The notes under the pieces: model-generated | Told to the model about the DNA's origin: nothing | Database searches by the model: none | What the model saw: only the letters and a program-made list of their open reading frames with translations | Part shown: positions 1-8,738 of the stretch, piece by piece | How positions within the stretch are numbered: the first letter of the stretch is position 1 | Layout of the letters: each line of letters begins with the position of its first letter | Position numbers and translations under genes: made by a program | Origin: Anaerolineaceae bacterium | GTDB taxonomy: Bacteria > Chloroflexota > Anaerolineae > Anaerolineales > Anaerolineaceae | NCBI GenBank assembly: GCA_018060515.1 | Contig: JAGOVY010000008.1 | Location: 1-32,298 of the forward strand | DNA length: 32,298 nucleotides | Reading direction: 5' to 3'

Positions 1-1202
1 TCTTCAAGGATCGGCTCAGCGGTCATGCGCTCGAGGGTTTGGTCAGCCAGGTTGATCACATCTGTATAGCGACCGGTGTAGTAATAGGCGTAGTATGGAC
101 CGGTTTGATACCACATCATACGCCACGGACGCTGAATTTCAGGGATTTGGGGATAAAGATTGAAAGAAGCGTCATACGCTGCTGCTGCACCGGCGTAATC
201 TTGCAGGTAAACCAGGCTGGTGCCCGCGTTAAACCAGGCAAAGAACTGGTCGCGAACATCGCTTAGTGAAGATGTTTCCTGGATGGCGCGTTCATAGGCA
301 ATGGTGAGGGCATCTTCTTCGTACATCAGGGGTCCAAGCGCGTTGAGTACGTCATTTTCCTGATCCGATGGATACACTACCAGGAAAACAAAATTGAAAG
401 CGCGCCAATTTGAAATCATATCGTCATAGGTAACGGTAAACCCCGGGAAGTTCGCCTTATTTGTGATCTCTCCGCCTCCAGGTGGGTGCGAGAGCAGGTA
501 GGAATCATGCGTGGTGAACGAACGGGTTTCGTCGTTATAACCAACGACCAGGTTGAAATGACCCATCCAACCTTCTTTTTTGAGGTTTGCAGGTTCAAAC
601 CCCTTTTCAACCAGCACCGGGAAGCCGGCATTGAGCAAACGCTTAATTGTCTCAAGATCACCACCCATGCGGCTGAGTGCGCGCAGAGAGGTTTGTTCGT
701 TAACGAAGTTAACCATTTCATATGGCATCACGTTCTTGTCGCGCTCATTGGGCTTAAGGATGGCCGCAGCTTCAACCTGGGTCTTTCCCCAGTTGAAGAA
801 CGAGAGGTTCATGGAAAGAGTCGCCGGCCCGCAATTATTCCACAACTGCGGCTCAGGGACCACGCCCTTAAGGTATGCAGATGAGGGGAGCGGTATGGGT
901 GTACTGGTGGGGATGGACGTTGGCTCGGGCGTGGATTGGGTCTGCGCGGCTGTGGGGGTTACGCTGGGGAAGCGGGCGTTGACAGTTGCGGCGATCGCAG
1001 TAGCGGCCAAGCCTGAATCATCACCCTCAGATGGTTTGAAAACCTCAGCCTCGGGTGGGTTGAGGCCGTATTTTACTTTTGAATAGAGATCGTGGGCATA
1101 ATAGTTCAGGCGGGCCCGGGTGGGCGGCAGCGCGATCATTACCGCCGCGAGGACCAGCACCGCCAACAAACCAACAAGCACTTTCGTGCGCTTTTTTTGC
1201 AT
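1..1202 (-). CDS. C39-like peptidase, membrane-anchored, with C-terminal repeat region (partial)
   Basis: My own reverse-strand translation gives an open frame running off the left window edge, so the C-terminus is missing. It has a short basic N-terminus, one hydrophobic segment (about residues 7-25) and a Thr/Pro-rich linker (about 80-108). A papain-like C39 domain follows: the nucleophile motif WNNCGPATLS, then the His motif GHFNLVVGYN and the acid motif TTHDSYL. After about residue 290 the sequence (EEDALTIAYERAI, then an Ala/Tyr-rich stretch) looks like tetratricopeptide-type helices. It probably acts outside the membrane on peptides, or is a C39-fold binding protein. Bacteriocin-exporter C39 domains are fused to ABC transporters, and none is seen here. 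The start is the ATG at 1202, six bases after a TATAAT. Family call is firm; substrate unknown. Confidence 0.8.
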   Translation of the reverse strand, partial: MQKKRTKVLVGLLAVLVLAAVMIALPPTRARLNYYAHDLYSKVKYGLNPPEAEVFKPSEGDDSGLAATAIAATVNARFPSVTPTAAQTQSTPEPTSIPTSTPIPLPSSAYLKGVVPEPQLWNNCGPATLSMNLSFFNWGKTQVEAAAILKPNERDKNVMPYEMVNFVNEQTSLRALSRMGGDLETIKRLLNAGFPVLVEKGFEPANLKKEGWMGHFNLVVGYNDETRSFTTHDSYLLSHPPGGGEITNKANFPGFTVTYDDMISNWRAFNFVFLVVYPSDQENDVLNALGPLMYEEDALTIAYERAIQETSSLSDVRDQFFAWFNAGTSLVYLQDYAGAAAAYDASFNLYPQIPEIQRPWRMMWYQTGPYYAYYYTGRYTDVINLADQTLERMTAEPILE

Positions 1203-1216
1203 GAAGGCATTATAAC
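1203..1216 (-). promoter_or_regulatory. Extended -10 promoter giving a leaderless C39 transcript
   Basis: On the minus strand TATAAT occupies 1214-1209, preceded by TG plus one base (extended -10), and only 6 bases separate it from the ATG. No good -35 is visible. Transcription would start at or next to the A of the start codon, so the mRNA would lack a leader and a Shine-Dalgarno site. Confidence 0.55.
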
Positions 1217-1252
1217 ATCAGTGAAAATAGATCGGAGTGGGGGTGAAAAGTC

Positions 1253-2572
1253 TCAAACATCGAGGCATTCGCCGCGATCGAGCGGCGTGAGCGAAGCCCG
1301 GGCAATATCACGCAGGTTGTTCACGCCGGTGAAAAACTCACGCATGATCACCAGCGACAGGTAGCGCCCAACCGGAGAAGGAATGGAGCGGTCTTGTTTT
1401 TCGAAAGCCCCTAAAAGGTTGAAGAACAGCATTTCCAACCATAAACCGCGCTCTGCCGAAACGCCAAAACGCTGCTTGAATGCATCACGGTTGAAATTCA
1501 GCCCGAACATGTCCATCATCATGCGGTAGCGCATCTGCTGGTGTTGGCTGAACGGTTGGCTGCCGGTGAGCGCCATTTCTCCGCGGGCAATTATCTCGCC
1601 ATATTCCTTCAGTGAGAAGGTGCTGGCATACAGGCAGCCATCGAGGTAAGAGAAAACGCCGGACCCAACGCCAACATATTCTTCACTGTCCACTATATAC
1701 TCATCGATCAGACTGCTGCCGCCGCGCGCGAAGGTCCAGGCAGAAAGCGGAATGAAATCCTGCGCCAGCCCTTGGCTGATGATACTGTAGTAGTCAGCTT
1801 CACGACTCGGAACGAGCGCGCCGACGCTGTTTGCCATTGAACGCTGCACAGATGGAGATGACATGAGCGGGTAAAAGGTTACCTGCTGTGCGCCAGAGTT
1901 AATGACAGCCTGTAAATCTGCGTGCAAAATCTCGGGGGTTTGGCTGGGAAAATTGAAGATCATATCGACGTTAAGAGATTTAAAGTGCGGCGCAGCACGC
2001 TGGATGCCTTCGAGGATGGCAGCGCCGGAGCCGAATTTATCATAACGGTTCATTTGTTTAAGCAGCCCATCGTCAAAGCTCTGCACGCCAACTGAGAGAC
2101 GCTGGATGCGATCTTTGAACTGCGCAATCATTTCAGAGTGAAGATGGTTGGGGTTGGTTTCGCAGCTTACCTCGTCAATGCCGAACAATTCGCGCGCCAG
2201 ATCAATGGTTTGCGCCAACTCATCCGGCAGCACGGTGGGGGTACCGCCGCCGATGTAGAGCGATGTAAAGCGGTAATTTAACCGCGAAAGAATGTGCATC
2301 TCTTCGCGCATCGCGGCGAAATATTCTTTCGCTTTTGCATGGTTCAAGATGAAGCGATTAAAAGAACAGTAGGGACAGAGGCTCTCGCAAAAGGGCACGT
2401 GCGCATAAAGCGTATAAGTGTGGCCAGGCAGCGGCGCCGGAACCATAGACAGGGCAGTAGGTTTGAGTGATAGATATTGTTTTGAAGCTGCCTTCATAAA
2501 AGTTGTGAGCAGCCGTTCTGCGCCGTGAATAACCGGGGATGAGGTAAATATGTTATGGTGGGAGTTTGTCAT
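1253..2572 (-). CDS. HemN/HemW-like radical SAM protein (coproporphyrinogen III oxidase family)
   Basis: A 439-residue protein with the radical SAM cluster motif CESLCPYC (Cys62, Cys66, Cys69; CX3CX2C), which should bind a [4Fe-4S] cluster and cleave S-adenosylmethionine. The glycine-rich SAM motif IGGGTPT follows, and later EYVGVGSG resembles the conserved HemN-family segment. The C-terminal 120 residues match the position of the HemN C-terminal domain. True HemN has a fourth Cys two residues after the third; here that position is Phe, as in HemW-type proteins. That leaves three options: haem chaperone, haem-related radical enzyme, or an unrelated radical SAM function. No haem genes adjoin it. 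The N-terminus is about 50 residues longer than in HemW before the cluster motif. The C39 gene downstream has its own promoter. Confidence 0.8.
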   Translation of the reverse strand: MTNSHHNIFTSSPVIHGAERLLTTFMKAASKQYLSLKPTALSMVPAPLPGHTYTLYAHVPFCESLCPYCSFNRFILNHAKAKEYFAAMREEMHILSRLNYRFTSLYIGGGTPTVLPDELAQTIDLARELFGIDEVSCETNPNHLHSEMIAQFKDRIQRLSVGVQSFDDGLLKQMNRYDKFGSGAAILEGIQRAAPHFKSLNVDMIFNFPSQTPEILHADLQAVINSGAQQVTFYPLMSSPSVQRSMANSVGALVPSREADYYSIISQGLAQDFIPLSAWTFARGGSSLIDEYIVDSEEYVGVGSGVFSYLDGCLYASTFSLKEYGEIIARGEMALTGSQPFSQHQQMRYRMMMDMFGLNFNRDAFKQRFGVSAERGLWLEMLFFNLLGAFEKQDRSIPSPVGRYLSLVIMREFFTGVNNLRDIARASLTPLDRGECLDV

Positions 2573-2629
2573 TGAAGGGACCGTTTATACCTGTAAAATA
2601 TTGCCCAAATTCTAACATGTAACGGGCTG

Positions 2630-2659
2630 CTTGACCTGTAGAAACAGGTTAAGTATAAT
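2630..2659 (+). promoter_or_regulatory. Consensus sigma-A promoter overlapped by an inverted repeat
   Basis: TTGACC at 2631-2636 and TATAAT at 2654-2659 are separated by exactly 17 bases, a near-perfect sigma-A promoter for the gene at 2707. The -35 and the whole spacer form an imperfect inverted repeat, CTTGACCTGT (2630-2639) and ACAGGTTAAG (2644-2653), with one mismatch and a 4-base centre. It ends directly against the -10, which suits a repressor or activator site. The leader would be about 40 nt. Confidence 0.75.
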
Positions 2660-2706
2660 CCCAATAATCCTACAAAAACAGTCCGAAATACAAATCTGGA
2701 TGACGC

Positions 2707-4110
2707 ATGAAAAAATCAACCGTAAAATACCCACTTCTCATCTTAGCTGCAGTGCTGCTGATAATTTTGGTATGGCGCGGAGCTTCAAATCGCAGCCAAC
2801 CTGTGCTTGAGCGAACGGTAACCACTTCGCCAACAGAGATATCCACGGCAGCGCCAACTGCAGCAGCGCTCGTCAGCGAGCCGCCCGCCGAAACCCAGCT
2901 GCCCGCTCAGGTGGCTCCGCCAGTGCTGCCGCCTGTCGATGAAGCAGCCGAGCGGTTGATCGTGCCGGAAGGCTTTGCCATCCGCATCTTCGCGGATGAA
3001 ATCAGAGGTACGCCACGCTTCATGACCATAGGAGAAGACGGCGAGGTTTACCTTTCCTTATATGCCAGCGGTGAAATTGCGCGCCTGCCCGACCGCGATG
3101 GTGATGGATTGGCTGATTCGATTGAGATAATTGCCAGCGACTTGAACCAGCCGCACGGTATTGAATGGCGCCAGGGCTGGCTTTATGTGGCTGGCGCAGG
3201 CAGCGTAATCCGCCTGCAGGATCGCGACGGCGACGGCGTGCTCGAAACCCGCGAACTGGTGACGGATAACATTCCCGGCGGAGGCGGACATTCATCACGC
3301 ACGCTCCATTTCGGACCAGATGACATGCTTTACGTTAGCGCTGGTTCAGGCTGCAATGTGTGTGCAGAGAGTGACCCGCGCCGGGCTGCAATTTTGCGCT
3401 TCAACCCCGATGGCAGCATTCCACCAGACAACCCTTTCGCCCAGGAGGCTGATGAACAACTGCAGGCTGTGTGGGCATGGGGGCTGCGCAACAGCGTCGA
3501 TTTCTTGTGGACATCCGCAGGGACATTGTGGGCGAACCATAACGGGCGTGATAACCTGCTCGACAACCTTGGCAGCAGCGACACCCTGCCGCCGGAGGAG
3601 ATCATCATCCCGGTGCAGGTCGGCAAGTCGCATGGCTGGCCATATTGCTACACGGCTGTGAGCGGAATTAACCTCCCCTTGCAATCAGAGGTTTTAGATG
3701 ACCAGAGCGGGTTGAGACTGCCTGAAGGCTTTGACTGTTCGTTCGAATCTGTTACGCCGGCATTATTCACCGATCTGGCGCACAGTGCGCCTTTGGGCAT
3801 GACGCTGGCCACGAATGAACTGGCATTTCCACTGCAGTACCAAAACAGTTTGTATGTGGCTTATCATGGCTCATGGAACACGAGCAATGCCGGCATCCGC
3901 GATTGCAAGGTGGAGCGCATCCTCCTGGAAGGTGAAATCCCCATCGGCAGCGAGGTGTTCGTAAGCGGCTGGCGCGCTGAAGGGCAAAATTGCGGCAGTG
4001 CGGCAACCTGGGGCAGGCCGGTGGATGTGCTGGTAGGCGCTGATGGTGCGCTCTACATTTCTGATGATAAGGGTGGGCGGGTGTATCGGGTTGTCTTCAC
4101 CGGCGAGTGA
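2707..4110 (+). CDS. Membrane-anchored sorbosone/glucose dehydrogenase-like beta-propeller protein
   Basis: 467 residues. The N-terminus is an uncleaved-looking membrane anchor (about residues 8-25) without a lipobox Cys, followed by a Thr/Ala/Pro-rich linker to about residue 78. The rest reads as a GSDH-type six-bladed propeller related to PQQ-dependent soluble glucose and L-sorbosone dehydrogenases: EGFAIRIFADEI opening, GEDGEVYLSLY, PHGIEWRQGWLYVAG, RTLHFGPDDMLYVSAGSGC, WGLRNSVDF, and the closing GALYISDDKGGRVYRV. Two Asp-rich loops, DRDGDGLAD and DRDGDGVLE, look like calcium-binding loops between blades. It probably oxidises a sugar or aldose outside the cell, but PQQ use cannot be read from the sequence and no PQQ genes are nearby. 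It is followed by a separate unit at 4197. Confidence 0.8.
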   Translation: MKKSTVKYPLLILAAVLLIILVWRGASNRSQPVLERTVTTSPTEISTAAPTAAALVSEPPAETQLPAQVAPPVLPPVDEAAERLIVPEGFAIRIFADEIRGTPRFMTIGEDGEVYLSLYASGEIARLPDRDGDGLADSIEIIASDLNQPHGIEWRQGWLYVAGAGSVIRLQDRDGDGVLETRELVTDNIPGGGGHSSRTLHFGPDDMLYVSAGSGCNVCAESDPRRAAILRFNPDGSIPPDNPFAQEADEQLQAVWAWGLRNSVDFLWTSAGTLWANHNGRDNLLDNLGSSDTLPPEEIIIPVQVGKSHGWPYCYTAVSGINLPLQSEVLDDQSGLRLPEGFDCSFESVTPALFTDLAHSAPLGMTLATNELAFPLQYQNSLYVAYHGSWNTSNAGIRDCKVERILLEGEIPIGSEVFVSGWRAEGQNCGSAATWGRPVDVLVGADGALYISDDKGGRVYRVVFTGE

Positions 4111-4123
4111 ATCTGCACTTGTT

Positions 4124-4142
4124 CAAACAATTGAATTGTTTG
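4124..4142 (+). promoter_or_regulatory. Perfect 19-bp palindrome upstream of the SBP fusion gene
   Basis: CAAACAATT, a single G, then AATTGTTTG form a perfect 9+1+9 inverted repeat. The half-site AATTGTTT recurs at 4147-4154 in direct orientation 13 bases later. It is A+T-rich and has no T-tract, so an operator is more likely than a terminator. It lies about 55 bases before the ATG at 4197, where promoter elements are expected; I found only weak -35/-10 matches (TTGTTT at 4136, TGTATG at 4159). Confidence 0.5.
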
Positions 4143-4196
4143 ATAGAATTGTTTTCATTGTATGGTGTCAATAAAACGTAATAGAGGAGGAAAATA

Positions 4197-5987
4197 ATGA
4201 CGACTGAACATGAAAATTCAGAACACCGTTTGATAAAAATTCTTGGGATCGTGGTAGTGGCGGCCGCGCTCGTGGCGATCATCTTGTTTGCTATCGCGCG
4301 CAATGCACAGGCTCCAGAGGCTACTGAAGTGCCAACTGATGAGCCCGCGCAAGACACTTCCTGGAGCGATGTAGAATCTGCAGGGGTATTGCGTGTGGGC
4401 ACGGCCGCAGATAACCCTCCCTTCACCTATCTGGATGAATCCTATACCATCAGTGGTTTTGATGCTTCTCTGATTCGCTTGATCGGCGAACGGCTTGGCG
4501 TGGCTGTGGAGATTACTGATTTTGCTTTTAATGGCTTGCAAGCTGCCTTACAGGTAAATCAGGTGGATGTTGTGATCGCGGCGGTTTCTGTCACTCCGCC
4601 GCGCGAAGCGGTAATGGATTTTTCCAACATCTATTATTTTGGAAATGAAGGTGTTTTAGTTCGAAATGATTCGCCAATTGAACGTGTGATCACGCTCGAC
4701 CAGTTCAAAGGCAAGCGGATTGGCGTGCAGCGATTATCCATTTACGAAAAATGGCTGCGTGAAGAAATGGTAAATACGGGCAAACTTCCGGCAGAGAACT
4801 TGTTTATTTATGCAAAGCCAGAGCATGCCGTGAGAGATTTAAGCACAGGCTTCCTTGATGTTGTCGTTCTGGACGAACAAAACGCTTCCATACTTTCTTC
4901 TACCAGCGGCGTGCGTTTCGTTGAAAGCGGTTTGTTTCCGCAGCGCTTTGCTATTGCCATGAACAGCGGCGCAACTGCACTGCAAAACAAAGTCAATCAG
5001 GCATTAACCGAACTGCAAAACGATGGAACCCTCAACAACCTTAAGGGAACCTATCTGGGGCATTTACCAGATAAGGGGGTACCCACAGCCACACCACCAA
5101 CCGTTACGCCTACACCGGAGGCAAACTGCGTGGACGCCATGGAATTTGTCTCTGACCTGAACCTTGATGATCAGAATCTCACTTACTTCCATGATTTCCG
5201 CCCTAATGAGTCTTTCCAAAAAGGCTGGCGCATCAGGAATAACGGCACCTGTACCTGGACAATTTCATATTCTGCGCGTTTCGTTTATGGCACCACAAGC
5301 CAATCAGATATGAGCGGCCAACCAACCGCATTGAATCGTGCGGTTGCCCCTGGCGAAACCTATGATCTTTATGTTAACCTGATTGCACCCAATGCCAGCG
5401 CCCTTGGGAGGCATGTGGGTTACTGGCAGATGTTCAATTCAGACGGGGAAGCTTTCGGTCAATCCATTTGGGTGGCGATTAACGTAATAGCTGGTAACAC
5501 TGCAACCCCACCACCGCAGCTCACTGTTTTCCCCACTGCGCAGCCAACAGTGAAACCGACCTTGCAGCCAACTTCTAAACCAACACCGATTCCATCCCCC
5601 ACACCTGACCCCGGTGAGGAAATAAAAAATGAAACCTGGTACCTGGTTAAGTACAATAAAGATTCTGACCTTATAAAAACCTTACCAGGAACCAAGCTGT
5701 ACATTGAATTAGAATCAAACAATCAATTGACTGGGAGTTCAGGTTGTAATTCGATCAGAGGGAAACACCAGATGAGCGGGAACTCCATCAACTTCAGCGG
5801 CATCAGCTCAGGTATGCTTTATTGCCAGAAACCGGAAGGGATTATGGAACAGGAAGGCCTCGTTATCGAGTTGCTGCAATACACAACGGAATGGCGATTA
5901 AAAGACGGGTACCTTGAATTCCTGCGCCGGAAGAATAATAATGAAGTGGAAGTAATTCTGGTATTTACTGATAAACAACCGCGTTAA
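4197..5987 (+). CDS. Membrane-anchored solute-binding / NBR1-like Ig / META-domain triple fusion
   Basis: 596 residues with a strong ribosome site (GAGGAGG, 7 bases before ATG). Order: cytoplasmic tail and membrane helix (about 12-35); acidic Pro/Thr linker; family-3 solute-binding domain (about 57-290) with GVLRVGTAADNPPFTY, VTPPREAVMDFSNIYYFG and DVVVLDEQNA; a TP-rich linker; an NBR1-type Ig-like domain (about 312-433) with WRIRNNGTCTW and GYWQMFNSDGEAFGQSIW; a second Pro/Thr linker (about 437-472); and a META/HslJ-like domain (about 476-596) with ETWYLVKY, SSGCNSIRGKH and the closing VEVILVFTDK. No ABC permease or ATPase is adjacent, so it may act as a surface amino-acid or osmolyte sensor rather than in uptake. 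Domains are recognised by motif; the combined role is unknown. Confidence 0.85.
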   Translation: MTTEHENSEHRLIKILGIVVVAAALVAIILFAIARNAQAPEATEVPTDEPAQDTSWSDVESAGVLRVGTAADNPPFTYLDESYTISGFDASLIRLIGERLGVAVEITDFAFNGLQAALQVNQVDVVIAAVSVTPPREAVMDFSNIYYFGNEGVLVRNDSPIERVITLDQFKGKRIGVQRLSIYEKWLREEMVNTGKLPAENLFIYAKPEHAVRDLSTGFLDVVVLDEQNASILSSTSGVRFVESGLFPQRFAIAMNSGATALQNKVNQALTELQNDGTLNNLKGTYLGHLPDKGVPTATPPTVTPTPEANCVDAMEFVSDLNLDDQNLTYFHDFRPNESFQKGWRIRNNGTCTWTISYSARFVYGTTSQSDMSGQPTALNRAVAPGETYDLYVNLIAPNASALGRHVGYWQMFNSDGEAFGQSIWVAINVIAGNTATPPPQLTVFPTAQPTVKPTLQPTSKPTPIPSPTPDPGEEIKNETWYLVKYNKDSDLIKTLPGTKLYIELESNNQLTGSSGCNSIRGKHQMSGNSINFSGISSGMLYCQKPEGIMEQEGLVIELLQYTTEWRLKDGYLEFLRRKNNNEVEVILVFTDKQPR

Positions 5988-6031
5988 CGGGGCAGAAACC
6001 AGAATCTTTCACTAACGAAGGGTATTTCCAT

Positions 6032-6066
6032 AAAGCCGTCAACCTGAACACAGTTGATGGCTTTTT
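6032..6066 (+). terminator. Intrinsic terminator after the SBP fusion gene
   Basis: AAAGCCGTCAAC (6032-6043) pairs with GTTGATGGCTTT (6053-6064) across a 9-base loop, with one G-U pair, and runs into a T5 tract. It lies 45 bases past the stop codon. Confidence 0.75.
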
Positions 6067-6156
6067 AAAACCGCCACGTGAGAAAATGGGTCAACGATAC
6101 GCTTGATATTGTGATATGAGATATGAGGTGCATAAAGCAGGTGATAGCATCTCCCC

Positions 6157-6639
6157 TTATTGGGCAGAAGAGTCGCTGGTTATTTTTGTAGCGGCTTGCT
6201 TTAAAGCGCGGTATCGTTCCAAGAGCGCCTCTGGCACAAGGCGCAGTGTACCACTCAGGAATTCGGAAATTGGAATCCACAAGGCATCGTAAGTTTCGCC
6301 ATTGGCTTCTGTTAACTTGAAAACCTTGTGTTCATTAAATTCAGCATGCTTAAAAACTGATGGATAAAGGTAGATAATCTCGTGGCCGGGGAAACCGTCA
6401 CAGGTAAAAATGTTTTCCAGCACCAGCGCCTCACCGATTATGCTGATTTCTGTGCCAAGTTCCTCATTCAATTCACGATGTAATGCAGCAGTTGTGGATT
6501 CTCCAAATTCGACGCCGCCGCCAACCGGGCGATAATAATCATCGCTTTTGATGCAATCGTGGTTTTTTACAACAAATAAATAATTGTTGCTTTCAATCCA
6601 CGCCAACGCTTTAACTTTGATCATTTTGTGGTTTTGCAT
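6157..6639 (-). CDS. Nudix hydrolase
   Basis: A 160-residue protein with a perfect Nudix box GX5EX7REUXEEXGU at residues 41-63 (G41, E47, R55-E56, E59-E60, G62), the Mg-binding helix for hydrolysis of nucleoside diphosphates linked to another moiety. The opening MIKVKALAWI and the middle VLENIFTCDGFPGHEIIYLYPSVF fit a beta-grasp Nudix fold of ADP-ribose or (d)NTP pyrophosphatase type. The substrate cannot be read. Met1 is chosen because a TATAAT sits 8 bases upstream; Met6 is an alternative start. It is a single gene between terminators at 6032 and 6681. Confidence 0.9.
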   Translation of the reverse strand: MQNHKMIKVKALAWIESNNYLFVVKNHDCIKSDDYYRPVGGGVEFGESTTAALHRELNEELGTEISIIGEALVLENIFTCDGFPGHEIIYLYPSVFKHAEFNEHKVFKLTEANGETYDALWIPISEFLSGTLRLVPEALLERYRALKQAATKITSDSSAQ

Positions 6640-6647
6640 AATGTCTG

Positions 6648-6653
6648 ATTATA
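6648..6653 (-). promoter_or_regulatory. -10 element of the Nudix gene, very short or no leader
   Basis: TATAAT on the minus strand lies 8 bases before the ATG at 6639, so the transcript would start within about two bases of the start codon. The -35 region is weak. If Met6 is the real start, the leader is about 16 nt. Confidence 0.5.
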
Positions 6654-6680
6654 TTTGAAAACCAATAACGCATTTAAAAC

Positions 6681-6707
6681 AAAAAGGCGGTTATTAACCG
6701 CCTTTTT
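6681..6707 (-). terminator. Intrinsic terminator after dnaK
   Basis: AAAAAGGCGGTT and AACCGCCTTTTT form a perfect 12-bp stem with a three-base centre, ending in T5 on both strands. It lies 17 bases beyond the dnaK stop, and the next minus-strand promoter (Nudix) starts right after it. Confidence 0.9.
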
Positions 6708-6723
6708 GATCTGCTTAGAAAGA

Positions 6724-8616
6724 TTAGCTCTGTTCAGTGAATTCGCCGTCAACCACGTCGCCGCTGTCGTCGGGGGGGGCGTTGTTGCCGGTGTCGCTGC
6801 TGCCCGTTGCGTTTTGTGCCGGGGCTGTAGCCTGCATCACGCGGGCATAGTCTTGCTGCAGCGTCTCGGTCAGGCTCTTGATGCGAGAGACATCCTCACC
6901 GCTCATCGCTCCGCGCAGCTCCTGCACGCGCGCTTCGATGGTTGATTTGTCGCTGGCTGGAACTTTATCGCCGGCTTCTTTGACGGCTTTCTCCACCTGG
7001 TAAGCGGCGTTGTCCGCCTGATTGCGCGCTTCAGCCAACTCTTTTAGTTTTTCATCATCTGACTTGTGCTGCTTGGCTTCCTCAACCATGCGGTCAATAT
7101 CAGATTTATGCAGGTTGGTGGAGGCGGTGATGGTTACCTTCTGTTCGCGGCCAGTGGCTTTGTCTTGTGCGGTAACGTTGATGATTCCGTTGGCATCGAT
7201 ATCAAAGGTAACTTCAATTTGCGGAACTCCGCGCGGCGCACTGGGGATGCCTTCCAGGCGGAAACGTCCGAGTGTCATATTATCTGCCGCCATCGAGCGT
7301 TCCCCCTGAAGCACATGAATATCTACTGCGGTTTGTCCGTCATCAGCGGTTGAAAAAATCTGCGACTTGCGGATGGGGATGGTTGTGTTGCGTTCGATGA
7401 TTGGGGTCATCACTGCGCCCATCGTTTCAACACCCAGCGAAAGCGGGGTTACATCCAGCAGGAGGATGTCTTTCACCTCGCCGCCTAAAACACCGCCCTG
7501 AATGGCTGCGCCGATGGCAACAACCTCATCGGGGTTGACACCCTTGTTGGGTTCTTTATTGATGAGTGCGCGCACCATATCAATTACCTGCGGCATTCTG
7601 GTGGATCCGCCAACCAGCACCAACTCATCGATCTCCGTAGCTTTCAAACCAGCATCTTTTAATGAACTCTGAAAAGGTTTCTTACAGCGGTCCAAGAGAT
7701 GAGCAGTCATTTGATCAAATTTTGCACGGCTGAGTTTGACCAACAAATGTTTCGGTCCGTTTGCATCGGCAGTGATATACGGCAGGTTGATTTCCGTTTC
7801 CATTACAGTAGAAAGTTCAATCTTGGCTTTTTCTGCAGATTCTCGCAGACGTTGAAGCGCCTGGCGATCTTTGCGCAGATCAATTCCCTGGTCAGTCTGA
7901 AACTGGTCAGCCGCCCAATTGACCACTACCTCGTCCCAATCGTCGCCGCCAAGGTGGGTGTCACCGCTTGTCGATTTGACTTCAAAGACACCGTCGCCTA
8001 CTTCGAGGACTGAAACGTCAAACGTACCGCCGCCGAGATCAAACACCAGAATTTTTTCATTCTTCTTTTTATCCAGCCCATAGGCCAGGGCCGAGGCGGT
8101 GGGTTCGTTGATAATACGCAGGACTTCCAAACCAGCAATCTTGCCCGCGTCTTTGGTAGCCTGGCGTTGGCTGTCATTAAAATACGCAGGTACGGTAATC
8201 ACAGCCTGAGTGACTTTTTCACCGAGGAAGGCTTCTGCATCTGCTTTGAGTTTTGCCAGGATCATGGCTGATATTTCCTGAGGTGCATAATCACGGTTGG
8301 TTACCGGGATGTGCACCCGCGCGTCTTTCATTGGTCCGGCAATAACTTGAAACGGAACCATCTTCCGTTCGTTTTCAACTTCATCAAAATGACGCCCCAT
8401 AAATCGTTTGATGGAGAAAACTGTGTTTTCAGGGTTGATTACAGCCTGGCGTTTGGCGGTCTGTCCCACGAGGCGCTCACCGTTTTTATTAAAAGCTACA
8501 ACCGAAGGGCAAAGCCGTGATCCTTCGGCAGTATTAATCACTACCGGATCACCGCCCTGCATCACCGCCACTACTGAGTTGGTTGTGCCCAGATCAATTC
8601 CAATTATCTTTCCCAT
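6724..8616 (-). CDS. dnaK: Hsp70 chaperone DnaK
   Basis: 630 residues, the usual DnaK length. The nucleotide-binding domain opens [20 protein letters not shown], has the second phosphate loop [17 protein letters not shown] and the adenosine motif [13 protein letters not shown]. The substrate-binding part carries [20 protein letters not shown] and [19 protein letters not shown] lies upstream in the ATPase. The tail is a Gln/Asp-rich lid ending VDGEFTEQS, a variant of the common acidic C-terminus. ATP-driven folding of cytosolic client proteins with DnaJ and GrpE is the known role. Neither partner gene is in this window, so this is a single-gene dnaK. AAGGAG sits 8 bases before ATG. No CIRCE element (TTAGCACTC inverted repeat) is seen in the leader. 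Confidence 0.98.
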   Translation of the reverse strand: MGKIIGIDLGTTNSVVAVMQGGDPVVINTAEGSRLCPSVVAFNKNGERLVGQTAKRQAVINPENTVFSIKRFMGRHFDEVENERKMVPFQVIAGPMKDARVHIPVTNRDYAPQEISAMILAKLKADAEAFLGEKVTQAVITVPAYFNDSQRQATKDAGKIAGLEVLRIINEPTASALAYGLDKKKNEKILVFDLGGGTFDVSVLEVGDGVFEVKSTSGDTHLGGDDWDEVVVNWAADQFQTDQGIDLRKDRQALQRLRESAEKAKIELSTVMETEINLPYITADANGPKHLLVKLSRAKFDQMTAHLLDRCKKPFQSSLKDAGLKATEIDELVLVGGSTRMPQVIDMVRALINKEPNKGVNPDEVVAIGAAIQGGVLGGEVKDILLLDVTPLSLGVETMGAVMTPIIERNTTIPIRKSQIFSTADDGQTAVDIHVLQGERSMAADNMTLGRFRLEGIPSAPRGVPQIEVTFDIDANGIINVTAQDKATGREQKVTITASTNLHKSDIDRMVEEAKQHKSDDEKLKELAEARNQADNAAYQVEKAVKEAGDKVPASDKSTIEARVQELRGAMSGEDVSRIKSLTETLQQDYARVMQATAPAQNATGSSDTGNNAPPDDSGDVVDGEFTEQS

Positions 8617-8662
8617 AATAAATCTCCTTGTTTCAAAATTTCCTTATTATTACTCTCAAAGC

Positions 8663-8691
8663 ATAACAGGCGATTATTAATAAAATATCAA
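8663..8691 (-). promoter_or_regulatory. dnaK sigma-A promoter
   Basis: On the minus strand TTGATA (8691-8686) and TGTTAT (8668-8663) are 17 bases apart, about 47 bases before the dnaK ATG. No heat-shock operator is recognisable around it. Confidence 0.55.
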
Positions 8692-8738
8692 CGTTTTATC
8701 GGTTTTTTATTTGAGTCCGAAGTTTGCCAAATGCAGCG

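Noticed and set aside
39-1086. Several plus-strand open frames and one minus-strand frame (416-721) at the left end
   Set aside because: They are shadows of the minus-strand C39 gene, whose translation alone shows conserved catalytic motifs.
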